Assembly (NCBI GenBank): GCA_047619485.1
Contig: JBLHKE010000057.1
Coordinates: forward strand, 1 to 18,102
Direction of reading: 5' to 3'
From: JBLHKE01 sp047619485
GTDB taxonomy: Bacteria; Verrucomicrobiota; Verrucomicrobiia; Verrucomicrobiales; DEV007
DNA length: 18,102 nucleotides
Part shown: positions 6,827-14,716 of the stretch, piece by piece
How the letters are laid out: every line of letters starts with the position of its first letter
Numbering within the stretch: position 1 is the stretch's first letter
Notes under the pieces: model-generated
Databases searched by the model: none
What the model was told of the DNA's origin: nothing
What the model saw: only the letters and a program-made list of their open reading frames with translations
Position numbers and translations under genes: made by a program

Positions 6827-8356
6827 ATGCCGAACGAAAAACGCCCCCGCTGGAAACTACTCGCGATCATGCTTGCGGCTCCGATCGTGGGGTGGTTTGT
6901 CTTGAAGCAGTTACCCAAGGTGATCGAGGCCGGTGCTGGCGGTGCGTTGGACCTACTGATCGTCATGCTGGTTCTGGGGCTGGGGCTGACCTGGCTGATG
7001 CTGTTCAGCCGCCTGCCATGGCTGACCCGATGGATCGGGTTTGGGGTGGTCGGACTTGGCGCCGCCGTCATCAAGATAGATGGCCACACGGGTGGCTTCT
7101 TCCCGCAGTTTTCGTTCCGTTGGTCGAAACATGCCGCCGAGGCTAGGCCGGATCTGGTCGGCAAGGTGGCAGAGGAGGGCGTCCTGATTGAAACTGAGGG
7201 GCCGGAGCATTTCCCGCGATTCCTTGGTCCGGAGATGAACAACTGGGTCGCGGGGGAATTGCTCGGCGACAAGTGGTATGCAAGCGAGCCGAAACAGCTT
7301 TGGCGCAAACAGATCGGCGAGGGCTGGTCGTCCTTTTCGGTCGCCGGCGGTTTTGCATTCACGATGGAACAGCGTGGCGAAGAGGAGGTGACGGTGTGTT
7401 ACGAACTTGCGACCGGAGACGCGGTCTGGGTGCATGCCGAGGCGGTACGCTTCGAGGAGTCGATGGGCGATGATGGTCCACGTTCGACCCCGACCGTGAC
7501 AGACGGTATGGTGTTCGCCATGGGCGCGACCGGGATTCTCAACTGTCACGACGCTCGCACTGGAGCGCTCATCTGGGGTAAGGATGTCCTCGCCGAGGCA
7601 GGCCAAGAGGTGCCGATGTGGGCGAAGAGTTGTAGCCCGCTGGTGGTGGGCGATCGCGTGATCGTCACGCTTGGAAAAAAGGCCGAGAAGAACCTCGCCG
7701 CCTACGATGTCGGCAGTGGTGAGCTTGTCTGGCGTGCTGGGGACTACAGCGCCTCCTATGCCTCGCCAGTATTTGCGACACTCGCAGGGCGGCAACAGGT
7801 CGTGGCGATCCAGGCGAAATCGGTCGACGGCTACGACATCGAGAGTGGTGAGATTCTCTGGTCGTTTCCGATCGGCAACCCGCAGGGGAACTGCGCGAGC
7901 CCGCTCATCGTCGGCGACACGGTGATCACCAGCGGCGGTTACGGCTACGGCACCCACCGTATCGAAATTGTGCCAACGGCAGATGGCTTTGTCGCGGAGG
8001 AACTCTGGCGTAGCCGCAAGCTAAAGGCGAAATTTGCCGATATGGTGGTGCGCGGCGAGCATCTCTACGGCCTCGACGAGGGACGTTTGGTCTGTCTCAG
8101 CCTAGAGGACGGCGAGCGTGTCTGGCGTGGCACGAATTTCGGGCACGGGCAGATACTTGGCGTCGGCGATCACCTGATCGTCCAGGCCGAGAAGGGCAAC
8201 GTGACGATCGTCGAGGCGAATCCAGATGGCGAGGAGATTGTGCTGGAGTTCGACGCGCTCGATCGACGCACCTGGAACCATCCGGTGCTAGCTGGAAATA
8301 TCCTGCTGGTGCGCAATGACCGCGAGGCGATTGCGTTTGAGTTTCCCGAGCGCTAG
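6827..8356 (+). CDS. Membrane-anchored PQQ-like beta-propeller protein
   Basis: The protein has 509 residues. The N-terminus carries three hydrophobic segments (about 10-28, 40-60 and 67-83). Then comes 'HFPRFLGPEMNNW', the counterpart of the 'WPQFRGPxRDG' opening frequent in planctomycete and verrucomicrobial PQQ-like proteins. The rest is a beta-propeller with repeated blade signatures of the form D-x-x-[ST/D]-G-x-x-x-W: 'ELATGDAVW', 'DARTGALIW', 'DVGSGELVW', 'DIESGEILW' and 'SLEDGERVW'. It resembles the repeat of BamB and quinoprotein dehydrogenases. I see no clear evidence for a bound PQQ cofactor or dehydrogenase activity; a scaffolding or binding role is equally likely. The propeller is probably on the outer face of the cytoplasmic membrane. 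It is first in a co-directional run of five genes, with 63 bp to the next. There is no obvious Shine-Dalgarno before the ATG. Confidence 0.85.
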   Translation: MPNEKRPRWKLLAIMLAAPIVGWFVLKQLPKVIEAGAGGALDLLIVMLVLGLGLTWLMLFSRLPWLTRWIGFGVVGLGAAVIKIDGHTGGFFPQFSFRWSKHAAEARPDLVGKVAEEGVLIETEGPEHFPRFLGPEMNNWVAGELLGDKWYASEPKQLWRKQIGEGWSSFSVAGGFAFTMEQRGEEEVTVCYELATGDAVWVHAEAVRFEESMGDDGPRSTPTVTDGMVFAMGATGILNCHDARTGALIWGKDVLAEAGQEVPMWAKSCSPLVVGDRVIVTLGKKAEKNLAAYDVGSGELVWRAGDYSASYASPVFATLAGRQQVVAIQAKSVDGYDIESGEILWSFPIGNPQGNCASPLIVGDTVITSGGYGYGTHRIEIVPTADGFVAEELWRSRKLKAKFADMVVRGEHLYGLDEGRLVCLSLEDGERVWRGTNFGHGQILGVGDHLIVQAEKGNVTIVEANPDGEEIVLEFDALDRRTWNHPVLAGNILLVRNDREAIAFEFPER

Positions 8357-8419
8357 TTTTGAGATGTCGGGGGAGCTAGATGTGCAAACCTCCGAACCGA
8401 CTGGGAAGCACTGAGTCTG

Positions 8420-9352
8420 ATGTCCTTGTTCCATCTGAATTTGCGTGGCCTGGTCGTTCTAAGTCGGTGGCTACTACGCGTGTTTCTGTTGATCGTTTTT
8501 ACGGTCGTCACGACCTTCATCTTGTCCCGCATCGGAGCACGTGGGAATGCCCTCGAGATCAAGGGCGTCGGCTCTGGTTCTGATCGAAGCCCTAGCGGGG
8601 ATCTAATTGTCGGCGCCTACAACATTGCCCACGGCCGTGGCGGCGTGGTTGGAGCATCGAATCGACGTGCTGATGGGAAGGCTGGTTTGATGGTGCACTT
8701 GAAAGCGATCGGGGAGGAGATCCGTGCGCAGGGATTGGACATCGTGGTTCTCAATGAGATCGATTTTTCGTCGAGCTGGAGCTGGCGGGTCAATCAGGCG
8801 GAGGTGATCGCCAAGGCGGCGGGGTTACCCTTCGTTTTGGAACAGAGAAACTATGATGCCTCGCTCCTGATCTACCGGTGGGAGTTCGGCAATGCGGTGC
8901 TCAGTCGTTACCCGATCAGTGAGGCGGCGCTGATCGAATACCCCGCCTTCAAGAAGGTCGAGCCATTCTTCTTCGGTAAAAAAGCGGCATGCGTCTGCAA
9001 GGTTGCGACCCCGGATTTCGATCTACGGGTGGTCGCGGTGCACCTGGAGGTTCGCGATCAGGCGAATCGACAACTCTCACAGGAAATCTTGCGGGAACTG
9101 GCGGCTGCGCGTCCAGAGCAGAGGTTTTTGATCATGGGCGACTTCAATAGCCAGGTCGTGTTTGAGGGATCTGAGCGCCTGACCTCGGCGGGTGGACTGG
9201 GGCGGACGTTTCCTTCGGCAGCGCCTGATCGGCGGATCGACTGGATTTTCTCGGGGCCCAATTTGGAGCTGGGGGAGGAACAGGTATTCGGGGGACGGTT
9301 GTCGGATCATCTGGGCTTGCGGGCGCGAGTGCTTGGCGCGGCGAATCGTTGA
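8420..9352 (+). CDS. Membrane-anchored endonuclease/exonuclease/phosphatase-fold protein
   Basis: The protein has 310 residues. A single hydrophobic segment (about 11-36, after Arg9) suggests an N-terminal membrane anchor with the catalytic domain outside the cytoplasm. The domain carries the ordered motifs of the EEP superfamily: 'YNIAHGRG' (Asn68), 'VVLNEID' (Glu113, metal ligand), 'GNAVLSRYP', 'VAVHLE' (His208), 'IMGDFNS' (Asp241, Asn243), 'RIDWIF' (Asp274) and 'LSDHLG' (Asp296-His297). All expected catalytic residues are visible, so it should be an active metal-dependent phosphodiesterase or phosphatase. Family substrates range from DNA to sphingomyelin and inositol phosphates, and the sequence does not decide between them. 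It sits 63 bp after the PQQ-like gene and 63 bp before the small membrane protein gene, consistent with one transcript. Confidence 0.88.
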   Translation: MSLFHLNLRGLVVLSRWLLRVFLLIVFTVVTTFILSRIGARGNALEIKGVGSGSDRSPSGDLIVGAYNIAHGRGGVVGASNRRADGKAGLMVHLKAIGEEIRAQGLDIVVLNEIDFSSSWSWRVNQAEVIAKAAGLPFVLEQRNYDASLLIYRWEFGNAVLSRYPISEAALIEYPAFKKVEPFFFGKKAACVCKVATPDFDLRVVAVHLEVRDQANRQLSQEILRELAAARPEQRFLIMGDFNSQVVFEGSERLTSAGGLGRTFPSAAPDRRIDWIFSGPNLELGEEQVFGGRLSDHLGLRARVLGAANR

Positions 9353-9415
9353 TCCGTTCCAAAATACCCTCCGCTTTGCAATCGACATCGAATCGGCGAG
9401 AGTTAGGTTTAGGAA

Positions 9416-9784
9416 ATGCAAATCTTCGAGAAAAAAACGCCAGATCCCCGTGTGATCGCCACCAAGACGATCTGTCGTGGGGCGGTCGTGATGATCGCCT
9501 TGTGCATTCCGATGGTCGTGTTTTTGAAGGATCCACTCTTGCCATTTTTGGTGATAGGCGGAGCTGCCCTTGGAATTAGCAGCGTGTGGTTCTTCGGCCG
9601 ATCCAAGGTCGTCGTGACTCACTCGAAGGAGATCGATGTGCTGGAGAAGGCGGTCGAAGCAATGCAGGAGCGGCTCGAGGGAATGGAGGTTAGAAATCGC
9701 TTTGAGGAAACGCTGGCTGAGAAGGAGTTGGGCGCGGCTAGCGACGATTCCAGCGGTCGGGTGATGGGCAAGTCGATCGATTGA
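9416..9784 (+). CDS. Small two-helix membrane protein with cytoplasmic coiled coil
   Basis: I do not recognise this 122-residue protein. It has a short charged N-terminus, two hydrophobic segments separated by a Lys-Asp-Pro turn (about 23-37 and 42-60), and then a long charged helix (about 68-103). That helix has heptad-like leucine, valine and methionine spacing ('IDVLEKAVEAMQERLEGMEV'). A polar, serine- and glycine-rich tail ends it. By the positive-inside rule both termini should be cytoplasmic. The architecture resembles small membrane-stress or scaffold proteins, but this is only a resemblance. AGGA lies just before the ATG, closer than usual. It lies 63 bp after the EEP gene and 55 bp before the trehalose gene. 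Confidence 0.7.
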   Translation: MQIFEKKTPDPRVIATKTICRGAVVMIALCIPMVVFLKDPLLPFLVIGGAALGISSVWFFGRSKVVVTHSKEIDVLEKAVEAMQERLEGMEVRNRFEETLAEKELGAASDDSSGRVMGKSID

Positions 9785-9839
9785 TCTGAATTGCCCGAGA
9801 TTGCTTGATCTGCGCGAGCACCCGCGCACACTGGCTGCT

Positions 9840-12038
9840 ATGCCAAAGACCTTGCTCGTTTCCAATCGCCTACCAGTCCAAGTCGGCACCGACGGAAAGC
9901 CTTTTCGCACGACCGGTGGCCTCGCCTCTGCCCTAGCCGGTGCGGGGGTCGAAGCGACCTGGGTCGGCTGGCCGGGAATCTGCACGGAAGATGTTGACGA
10001 CGTGGCAGCGCTGAAGGCGTCGATGGCGTCGATCGATGTGAAACCTGTGCTGCTCGGGCGTGAGGAATACGATGGTTTCTACGAGGGGTATTCGAATGGC
10101 ACGCTGTGGCCGCTGCTGCATTACATGACCGAGCGGGCGCGGTTCGAGGACGAGTGGTTCGGGCTCTATCAGCAGGCGAATCAGAAATTTGCCGATGCTG
10201 TCCTCGAGGTGGCCGAAGATGGAGACACCGTGTGGATCCACGATTACCAGTTGTTCTTGCTGCCTGAGATACTGCGTGATTCGGGCAAGGATCTGAGTAT
10301 CGGCTTTTTCCTCCACACGCCATTTCCGAGTAGTGAAATCTTCCGCGCCTTGCCCCAACGTAGCAAGGTGCTGCGGGGCTTGCTCGGTGCGGACCTGATC
10401 GGGTTCCATACCTACAACTACATGCGGCACTTCCGTTCGGCGCTGTTGCGAGTCCTCGGTGTCGAGTCGGACATGGATACTGTCCTAGCGGGGGATCGGT
10501 TGGTTCAGCTGGGGGTTTACCCGATCGGCCACGATCACGTTGGCTTCACTGCTGCGCTGAAATCAGATGAGTTTAAGGAGGCGCTCGCTCGGCATTCGAC
10601 AGAGCTTGCCGGAAAGAAACTGCTGCTGAGCGTGGAGCGTCTGGACTACACCAAAGGGGTGCCGCAGAAGCTGACCGCGATCCGGCGCTTTCTGGAACAA
10701 CACCGCGAGATGGCCGAGGAGGTCGTGTTCGTGATCATCGCGGTGCCTTCCCGCAAGGGGATCGAAGAATACACCCAGCTGACCGAGAATGTGCAGCGCG
10801 AGGTGGGGGCGATCAACGGTGATTTTGGCACGGTCGGGCATGCGCCCTTGCAGTTCCTCTATCGCAGTTTCCCACAGACCGAGCTGGCTGCTCTCTACGC
10901 TCTGGCTGACGTCTGCCTAGTGACTCCCTTGATCGATGGCATGAACCTGGTGGCGAAAGAATACATCGACTGCAAGAATGATCAGATCGGTGCGCGTCCT
11001 GGCGTGCTGGTGTTGAGCGAGTTCGCTGGCGCTGCCCAGGAGATGTCGCAGGCGATCTTGGTCAACCCGCACGACGTGCGCGAGATGGCTGATGCGATCG
11101 AGGCATCGTTGAAAATGTCGCCTGAGGAGATGAAGGAACGTCGGGATGTGATGTGCGTGAGGGTGCGTCGCAACGATTCCGCAGCCTGGGCACGGCAGTT
11201 TCTCTCGGATCTCGCTGCCGCCGCTGAGGCGAACGTGCCGGAGGAGGGGCCGCGTTTCCCCAACCTCGCGGCGGACCTGGCCAGAAAGGTGCACGCCGGG
11301 GAGAAGGTTGCCCTGTTCTTGGACTACGACGGCACCTTGCGCGATTTTGTGAGTGATCCGGATGCGGCGGTGCCAGACGAGCATCTGCGGCCACTGCTGG
11401 AGCAGCTTGCCGCCAACCCTCACGTGGATGTCGCCGTGGTCAGTGGGCGCCCGGCGAGTTTCTTGCAAAAGCATTTCTATGGCGGCGGGATCACGCTGGT
11501 GTCCGAGCATGGCTACCGCTGGTTGCTACCTGGCGAGGAGGAGTGGACGTTGATCCGTGAGCATATCGACACGGATTGGAAGGACGTGGTGCTGCCGCAC
11601 TTGCAGCAGGCCGCCGATTCGACGCCCGGCTCTCACATCGAGGAGAAGCTCTCGTCGCTTGTCTGGCACTATCGCAACGCCGATCCAGAATTTGGCCTGT
11701 GGCAGGCACGAGGATTGCTCTCGGAGATCACCGACGTGACCGCCAACCTCCCCGTCGCCGTCCACCACGGGAAAAAAATCGTGGAGGTCGCCAGCCAGCT
11801 CGTGAATAAGGGGCAGGCGGTGAAAGCGCTGGTGGGTGAGTGGAATCCGGACGTCGTGCTAGCGGCTGGTGATGACCAGACGGACGAGACGATGTTCGCC
11901 CTGGAGATGGACGAGGGCATCGATTTTGTCACCGTCCACATCGGTAACTCGCCGTCGCGGGCGATCCGCCAGACAAGCATCCGCGGCATCCGCAGCTTCC
12001 TCGAGAACTTCGCCGCGGAGATCGCAAAACCCTCTTAG
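9840..12038 (+). CDS. otsA-otsB fusion: Bifunctional trehalose-6-phosphate synthase / trehalose phosphatase
   Basis: The protein has 732 residues from the ATG at 9840, which opens the conserved 'KTLLVSNRLPV'; the frame runs back to 9801 but those 13 codons are not conserved-looking. Residues about 1-470 are a GT20 synthase: SNRLP (Arg10), TTGGLASAL (Gly26-Gly27 loop), VGWPG, 'SNGTLWPLLHY', WIHDYQ (Asp135), 'FFLHTPFPSSEIF', 'SVERLDYTKG' (Arg267, Lys272) and 'IDGMNLVAKEY' (Asp366). Residues about 480-732 are a HAD-type phosphatase: FLDYDGTL (Asp495, Asp497), VVSGRP, SEHGYRW, 'NKGQAVKAL' and 'AAGDDQTDETMF'. All catalytic motifs are present in both halves, so both steps (UDP-glucose + glucose-6-phosphate to trehalose-6-phosphate, then trehalose) should occur in one cytoplasmic polypeptide. 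The GH15 gene begins 12 bp after the stop and is coupled to it. Confidence 0.96.
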   Translation: MPKTLLVSNRLPVQVGTDGKPFRTTGGLASALAGAGVEATWVGWPGICTEDVDDVAALKASMASIDVKPVLLGREEYDGFYEGYSNGTLWPLLHYMTERARFEDEWFGLYQQANQKFADAVLEVAEDGDTVWIHDYQLFLLPEILRDSGKDLSIGFFLHTPFPSSEIFRALPQRSKVLRGLLGADLIGFHTYNYMRHFRSALLRVLGVESDMDTVLAGDRLVQLGVYPIGHDHVGFTAALKSDEFKEALARHSTELAGKKLLLSVERLDYTKGVPQKLTAIRRFLEQHREMAEEVVFVIIAVPSRKGIEEYTQLTENVQREVGAINGDFGTVGHAPLQFLYRSFPQTELAALYALADVCLVTPLIDGMNLVAKEYIDCKNDQIGARPGVLVLSEFAGAAQEMSQAILVNPHDVREMADAIEASLKMSPEEMKERRDVMCVRVRRNDSAAWARQFLSDLAAAAEANVPEEGPRFPNLAADLARKVHAGEKVALFLDYDGTLRDFVSDPDAAVPDEHLRPLLEQLAANPHVDVAVVSGRPASFLQKHFYGGGITLVSEHGYRWLLPGEEEWTLIREHIDTDWKDVVLPHLQQAADSTPGSHIEEKLSSLVWHYRNADPEFGLWQARGLLSEITDVTANLPVAVHHGKKIVEVASQLVNKGQAVKALVGEWNPDVVLAAGDDQTDETMFALEMDEGIDFVTVHIGNSPSRAIRQTSIRGIRSFLENFAAEIAKPS

Positions 12039-12041
12039 GAG
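12037..12041 (+). promoter_or_regulatory. Shine-Dalgarno of the GH15 gene, inside the upstream stop
   Basis: AGGAG shares bases with the TAG stop codon of the trehalose synthase/phosphatase gene and is 9 nt before the GH15 ATG. The overlap implies translational coupling of the two genes and fixes the GH15 start. Confidence 0.75.
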
Positions 12042-12050
12042 AATTTCTGC

Positions 12051-13916
12051 ATGCATCCTGATTTGAAGAAGAAAAAGAACGACACTTACCACCACGGCGT
12101 CATTGGCAACGGCCGCAGCTGTGCCTTGATCGATTGGGACGCCTCCATCGTTTTCTCCTGTCTGCCAGATTTCGATTCGGGCACGGTGTTCGCGTCGATC
12201 CTCGATGAGGAAAACGGCGGGCGGATGGGGATTGAGATGATCGGTGCCCACCGGATCGAACAGCGCTACGAATACAAAACCAACATCCTGGTGACGGAGT
12301 TCGAGTCTGAGGATGGCCAGACCGCCATGCGCGTGCTCGACTTCATGCCGCGCTACACTTGGGATGGTCGGGCGGGGGCGTCAGGGGATGCGCCGTCGGA
12401 TATCGTACGGATCATCGAGCCGAGGAAGGGGTCGCCACGGCTGCGGGTGGACTACGACCCGCGCATCGAGTATGGCCGCTTCGCGACGACAAACCGGAGG
12501 GCATCCAAGGGGCAGATCAAGAGTTCGACTTCCGGGGTGGACGCGTCGGGTCGCAAGGTCTACGAATCGATCTACCTTTACACCGACCTTGCCTGCGACG
12601 CGGTGCTGGCTGGCGATGAGATACCGCTCGAAGCGACACGCTTCTTGCTCCTCAGTTATCATGACAAAGTCCAGCAGCCAACTGCCGACATCGCGCAGTT
12701 GATGCTGCAGCGGACGCGGACGTATTGGATGCTGTGGGCGGAACGAACCCACCTCCCCGAGAAATATCGCGAGGAGGTGCTGCGGTCAGCGCTCACCTTG
12801 AAACTGATGCAGTTCGACAACACCGGTGCGCTCGTCGCAGCGGCGACGACCTCGCTACCGGAGACGATCGGTGAGGAGCGCAACTGGGACTACCGCTTCT
12901 GCTGGATCCGCGATGGCTCGATGACCGTGGCAACCCTGAGGAGGATCGGGCACCCGAGGATGGCGAGCCGCTTCATCGATTGGATGTTGCGCACCGTGCC
13001 GACGAAGGACGATCACCTGCAGATCATGTACGGACTGCGAGGCGAGCGTGAATTGACCGAAGAGACGCTTGATCACCTGTCGGGGTATCTCGGTTCTGGG
13101 CCAGTGAGAATCGGCAACGCCGCCTACCACCAGGAACAGCATGACATCTACGGGATACTTTTGGATGTGGTGTACCAGGACATCGAAGGACGGCGCCGCA
13201 CCCCGGAGCGGCTGGACCAAGTCTGGACGCGCGTGCGTTCGGTGGTGAGGAAGGTCGAGGAGAGCTGGCAGAACCCGGACAAGGGCATCTGGGAGATCCG
13301 TGGGGAAAATCGCCACTTTGTTTTCTCGAAGGTACTGTGCTGGGTGGCGGTCGATCGCGGGATCAAGATCGCGCATTTGCTCGGCAAAGATGAATGGGCG
13401 GATGAGCACGTGGCGTTGCGCGATGAGATCCACGAGACGATCTGCCGCGAGGGCTGGAGCGATGAGGCCGGCGCGTTCACGCAGTCGTTCGGCACGCCCC
13501 ACCTCGATGCCTCGAATCTGCTGATGGCCGAGTATGGGTTCATCGATGCGAAGGACGAGCGATTCGTGAAGACCGTCGAGGCCTCCGAGAAGGAGTTGTG
13601 TCGTGATGGCCTGATGTATCGCTACCGCAACCAGGACGACTTTGGAGAACCCTCGAGCGCGTTTACCGTCTGCTCATTCTGGATGGTCAAAGCGCTGGCG
13701 AGTATCGGTCGGCGAAAAGATGCGCGGGGGATGTATGAGAGGCTGCTGGCCTGTGCTAACCCGCATGGGTTGTTCGCAGAAGATCTCGATTTCGATACGC
13801 GCAGGCAGCTAGGAAATTTCCCACAAGCCTACAGCCACCTAGCCTTGATCGATTGTGCCATCGAGCTGGAAGGGGAGGATGAAGAAGAGGAACCAGAGGT
13901 ACTGATCGAACCGTAG
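12051..13916 (+). CDS. Cytoplasmic GH15 family glycoside hydrolase (trehalase or glucoamylase)
   Basis: The protein has 621 residues and no signal peptide. The N-terminal beta-domain is the usual GH15 type: 'GVIGNGRSCALIDWDASIVF' followed by 'PDFDSGTVFASILD'. The catalytic (alpha/alpha)6 barrel carries 'NWDYRFCWIRDGS' (about 278-290), 'GNAAYHQEQHDIYG', 'KGIWEIRGENRHFVFSK' and 'GLFAEDLD...QLGNFPQAYSH'. By family analogy Glu415 is the likely general acid and Glu577 the general base. The tail is a run of acidic residues. GH15 comprises inverting glucoamylases and, in actinobacteria, cytoplasmic trehalases. The tight coupling to the trehalose biosynthesis gene makes trehalase or a related alpha-glucoside hydrolase the leading guess, but the motifs alone do not separate these options. 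It is the last gene of the co-directional run; a REP-like palindrome follows the stop within a few bases. Confidence 0.93.
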   Translation: MHPDLKKKKNDTYHHGVIGNGRSCALIDWDASIVFSCLPDFDSGTVFASILDEENGGRMGIEMIGAHRIEQRYEYKTNILVTEFESEDGQTAMRVLDFMPRYTWDGRAGASGDAPSDIVRIIEPRKGSPRLRVDYDPRIEYGRFATTNRRASKGQIKSSTSGVDASGRKVYESIYLYTDLACDAVLAGDEIPLEATRFLLLSYHDKVQQPTADIAQLMLQRTRTYWMLWAERTHLPEKYREEVLRSALTLKLMQFDNTGALVAAATTSLPETIGEERNWDYRFCWIRDGSMTVATLRRIGHPRMASRFIDWMLRTVPTKDDHLQIMYGLRGERELTEETLDHLSGYLGSGPVRIGNAAYHQEQHDIYGILLDVVYQDIEGRRRTPERLDQVWTRVRSVVRKVEESWQNPDKGIWEIRGENRHFVFSKVLCWVAVDRGIKIAHLLGKDEWADEHVALRDEIHETICREGWSDEAGAFTQSFGTPHLDASNLLMAEYGFIDAKDERFVKTVEASEKELCRDGLMYRYRNQDDFGEPSSAFTVCSFWMVKALASIGRRKDARGMYERLLACANPHGLFAEDLDFDTRRQLGNFPQAYSHLALIDCAIELEGEDEEEEPEVLIEP

Positions 13917-13937
13917 GCTAGTGCGCTTGCGCGGATC
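13916..13937. repeat. REP-like palindrome, degenerate copy 2
   Basis: GGCTAGTGCGCTTGCGCGGATC contains the inner hairpin GCGC-TT-GCGC and matches the 14385-14410 palindrome over CTAG, GCGCTTGCG and CGG with small gaps. It starts at the last base of the GH15 stop codon. Confidence 0.35.
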
Positions 13938-13942
13938 TGGAT

Positions 13943-14410
13943 GTGGGATCAGCATTTAGAAATGAAAGATTCTTTCGAGGTTCCAGCCGCCGCTACGGAC
14001 CTGACTGGAATGGCACTGACAGTCCAACGTTGACGTTTGAGGCGAGCGGTTTGTTCTACAAGATCAGGGTCTTCCACGACCGCGCAGTGGCTGAATGGGA
14101 TGGATTTGCTGGCGGCATTTGGGAATTTCGATCGGCTGATAAGGAGGGCGGCGAGGGGCGAGTCAAGAAGCGGTTTGAGTGGATGGATGAGAATACGCTC
14201 GAGTCGTTGACGGTTTTACATGCGAATATGGAGCTATGCCGTTCGGTTCAAACTGCGATCGGGCAGGGGCTTTCGATCGTAGTTGACTGCTCGCCGCGTC
14301 CCGAGGGGATGACTAAACACTTGTCGTATTTTGCGGTCGATCCAGGTGACCGGCAGGCGTCGGAGATGCAAGATTTGTGGTTCGCTAGCCGCGCGCTTGC
14401 GAACGGCTAG
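13943..14410 (+). CDS. Hypothetical protein
   Basis: I do not recognise this 155-residue product. The only start near the beginning of the frame is GTG at 13943; the first in-frame ATG is more than half way in, and no Shine-Dalgarno is seen. The composition is protein-like and soluble: 'LTFEASGLFYKIRVFHDRAV', 'GIWEFRSADKEGG' and 'ELCRSVQTAIGQGLSIVVDC'. No signal peptide or membrane segment is visible. It is bracketed by two REP-like palindromes, the second overlapping its stop codon. It could be a small single-domain protein or the remnant of a longer one. It is probably not part of the trehalose transcript. Confidence 0.5.
   Translation: MGSAFRNERFFRGSSRRYGPDWNGTDSPTLTFEASGLFYKIRVFHDRAVAEWDGFAGGIWEFRSADKEGGEGRVKKRFEWMDENTLESLTVLHANMELCRSVQTAIGQGLSIVVDCSPRPEGMTKHLSYFAVDPGDRQASEMQDLWFASRALANG
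14385..14410. repeat. REP-like palindrome, copy 3
   Basis: CTAGCCG (14385-14391) and CGGCTAG (14404-14410) form a perfect 7-bp stem around a 12-nt loop that itself contains CGC...GCG. It overlaps the 3' end and stop codon of the preceding ORF and is the clearest relative of the palindrome at 6753-6782. Confidence 0.5.
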
Positions 14411-14716
14411 GCCGGGGTGTTCCTGATGAAGTTGGAGAGGCTCGCAGCTCGCTATCGAAGATGACCAGTGGTCGCGCGCGAAACTTGAATTCGGGTCGCG
14501 GATTACCAGATTTGTGCTCCCAGTCGAGAAGTCTGTCGATGGAAAATGGGTTCCTGGGGAACTTTGGACGAGCAGAGCCTATTACCACACAAACTCAGTC
14601 TATCAGAACGACAGCTATTTCAGAGCAGTAGGTGAAATTCCTTCTGCGAAGGCACGGGAACCCCAGCAGGAGGGGAAGTGGAAAAGTAGGCTAGAGGGTT
14701 TTAAGCCCCTGCCACT
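14411..14716. other. 306-bp stretch without an assignable gene, possible gene remnant
   Basis: Two stop codons at 14424-14429 precede a frame that stays open from 14430 to 14771. Its translation looks protein-like in part ('KSVDGKWVPGELWTSRAYYH'), but it has no ATG, only a GTG at 14514, and it runs into the 3' end of rplQ on the opposite strand. The base composition of 14520-14700 is visibly less GC-rich than the neighbouring genes. I read it as an intergenic region or a decayed gene fragment. A short AGGGG/CCCT hairpin at about 14692-14710 could help end rplQ transcription, but it is weak. Confidence 0.3.

Noticed and set aside
6953..7957. 334-codon minus-strand open frame
   Set aside because: It is antisense to the PQQ-like propeller gene, rich in Arg and His, with no domain or signal visible. 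It is a shadow frame.
9077..9985. 302-codon minus-strand open frame
   Set aside because: It crosses three well-supported plus-strand genes and has an Arg/Ser/Pro-rich translation typical of antisense shadows.
11279..12038. Possible separate otsB gene
   Set aside because: The phosphatase motifs are in the same uninterrupted frame as the synthase domain, so this is a fusion, not two genes.
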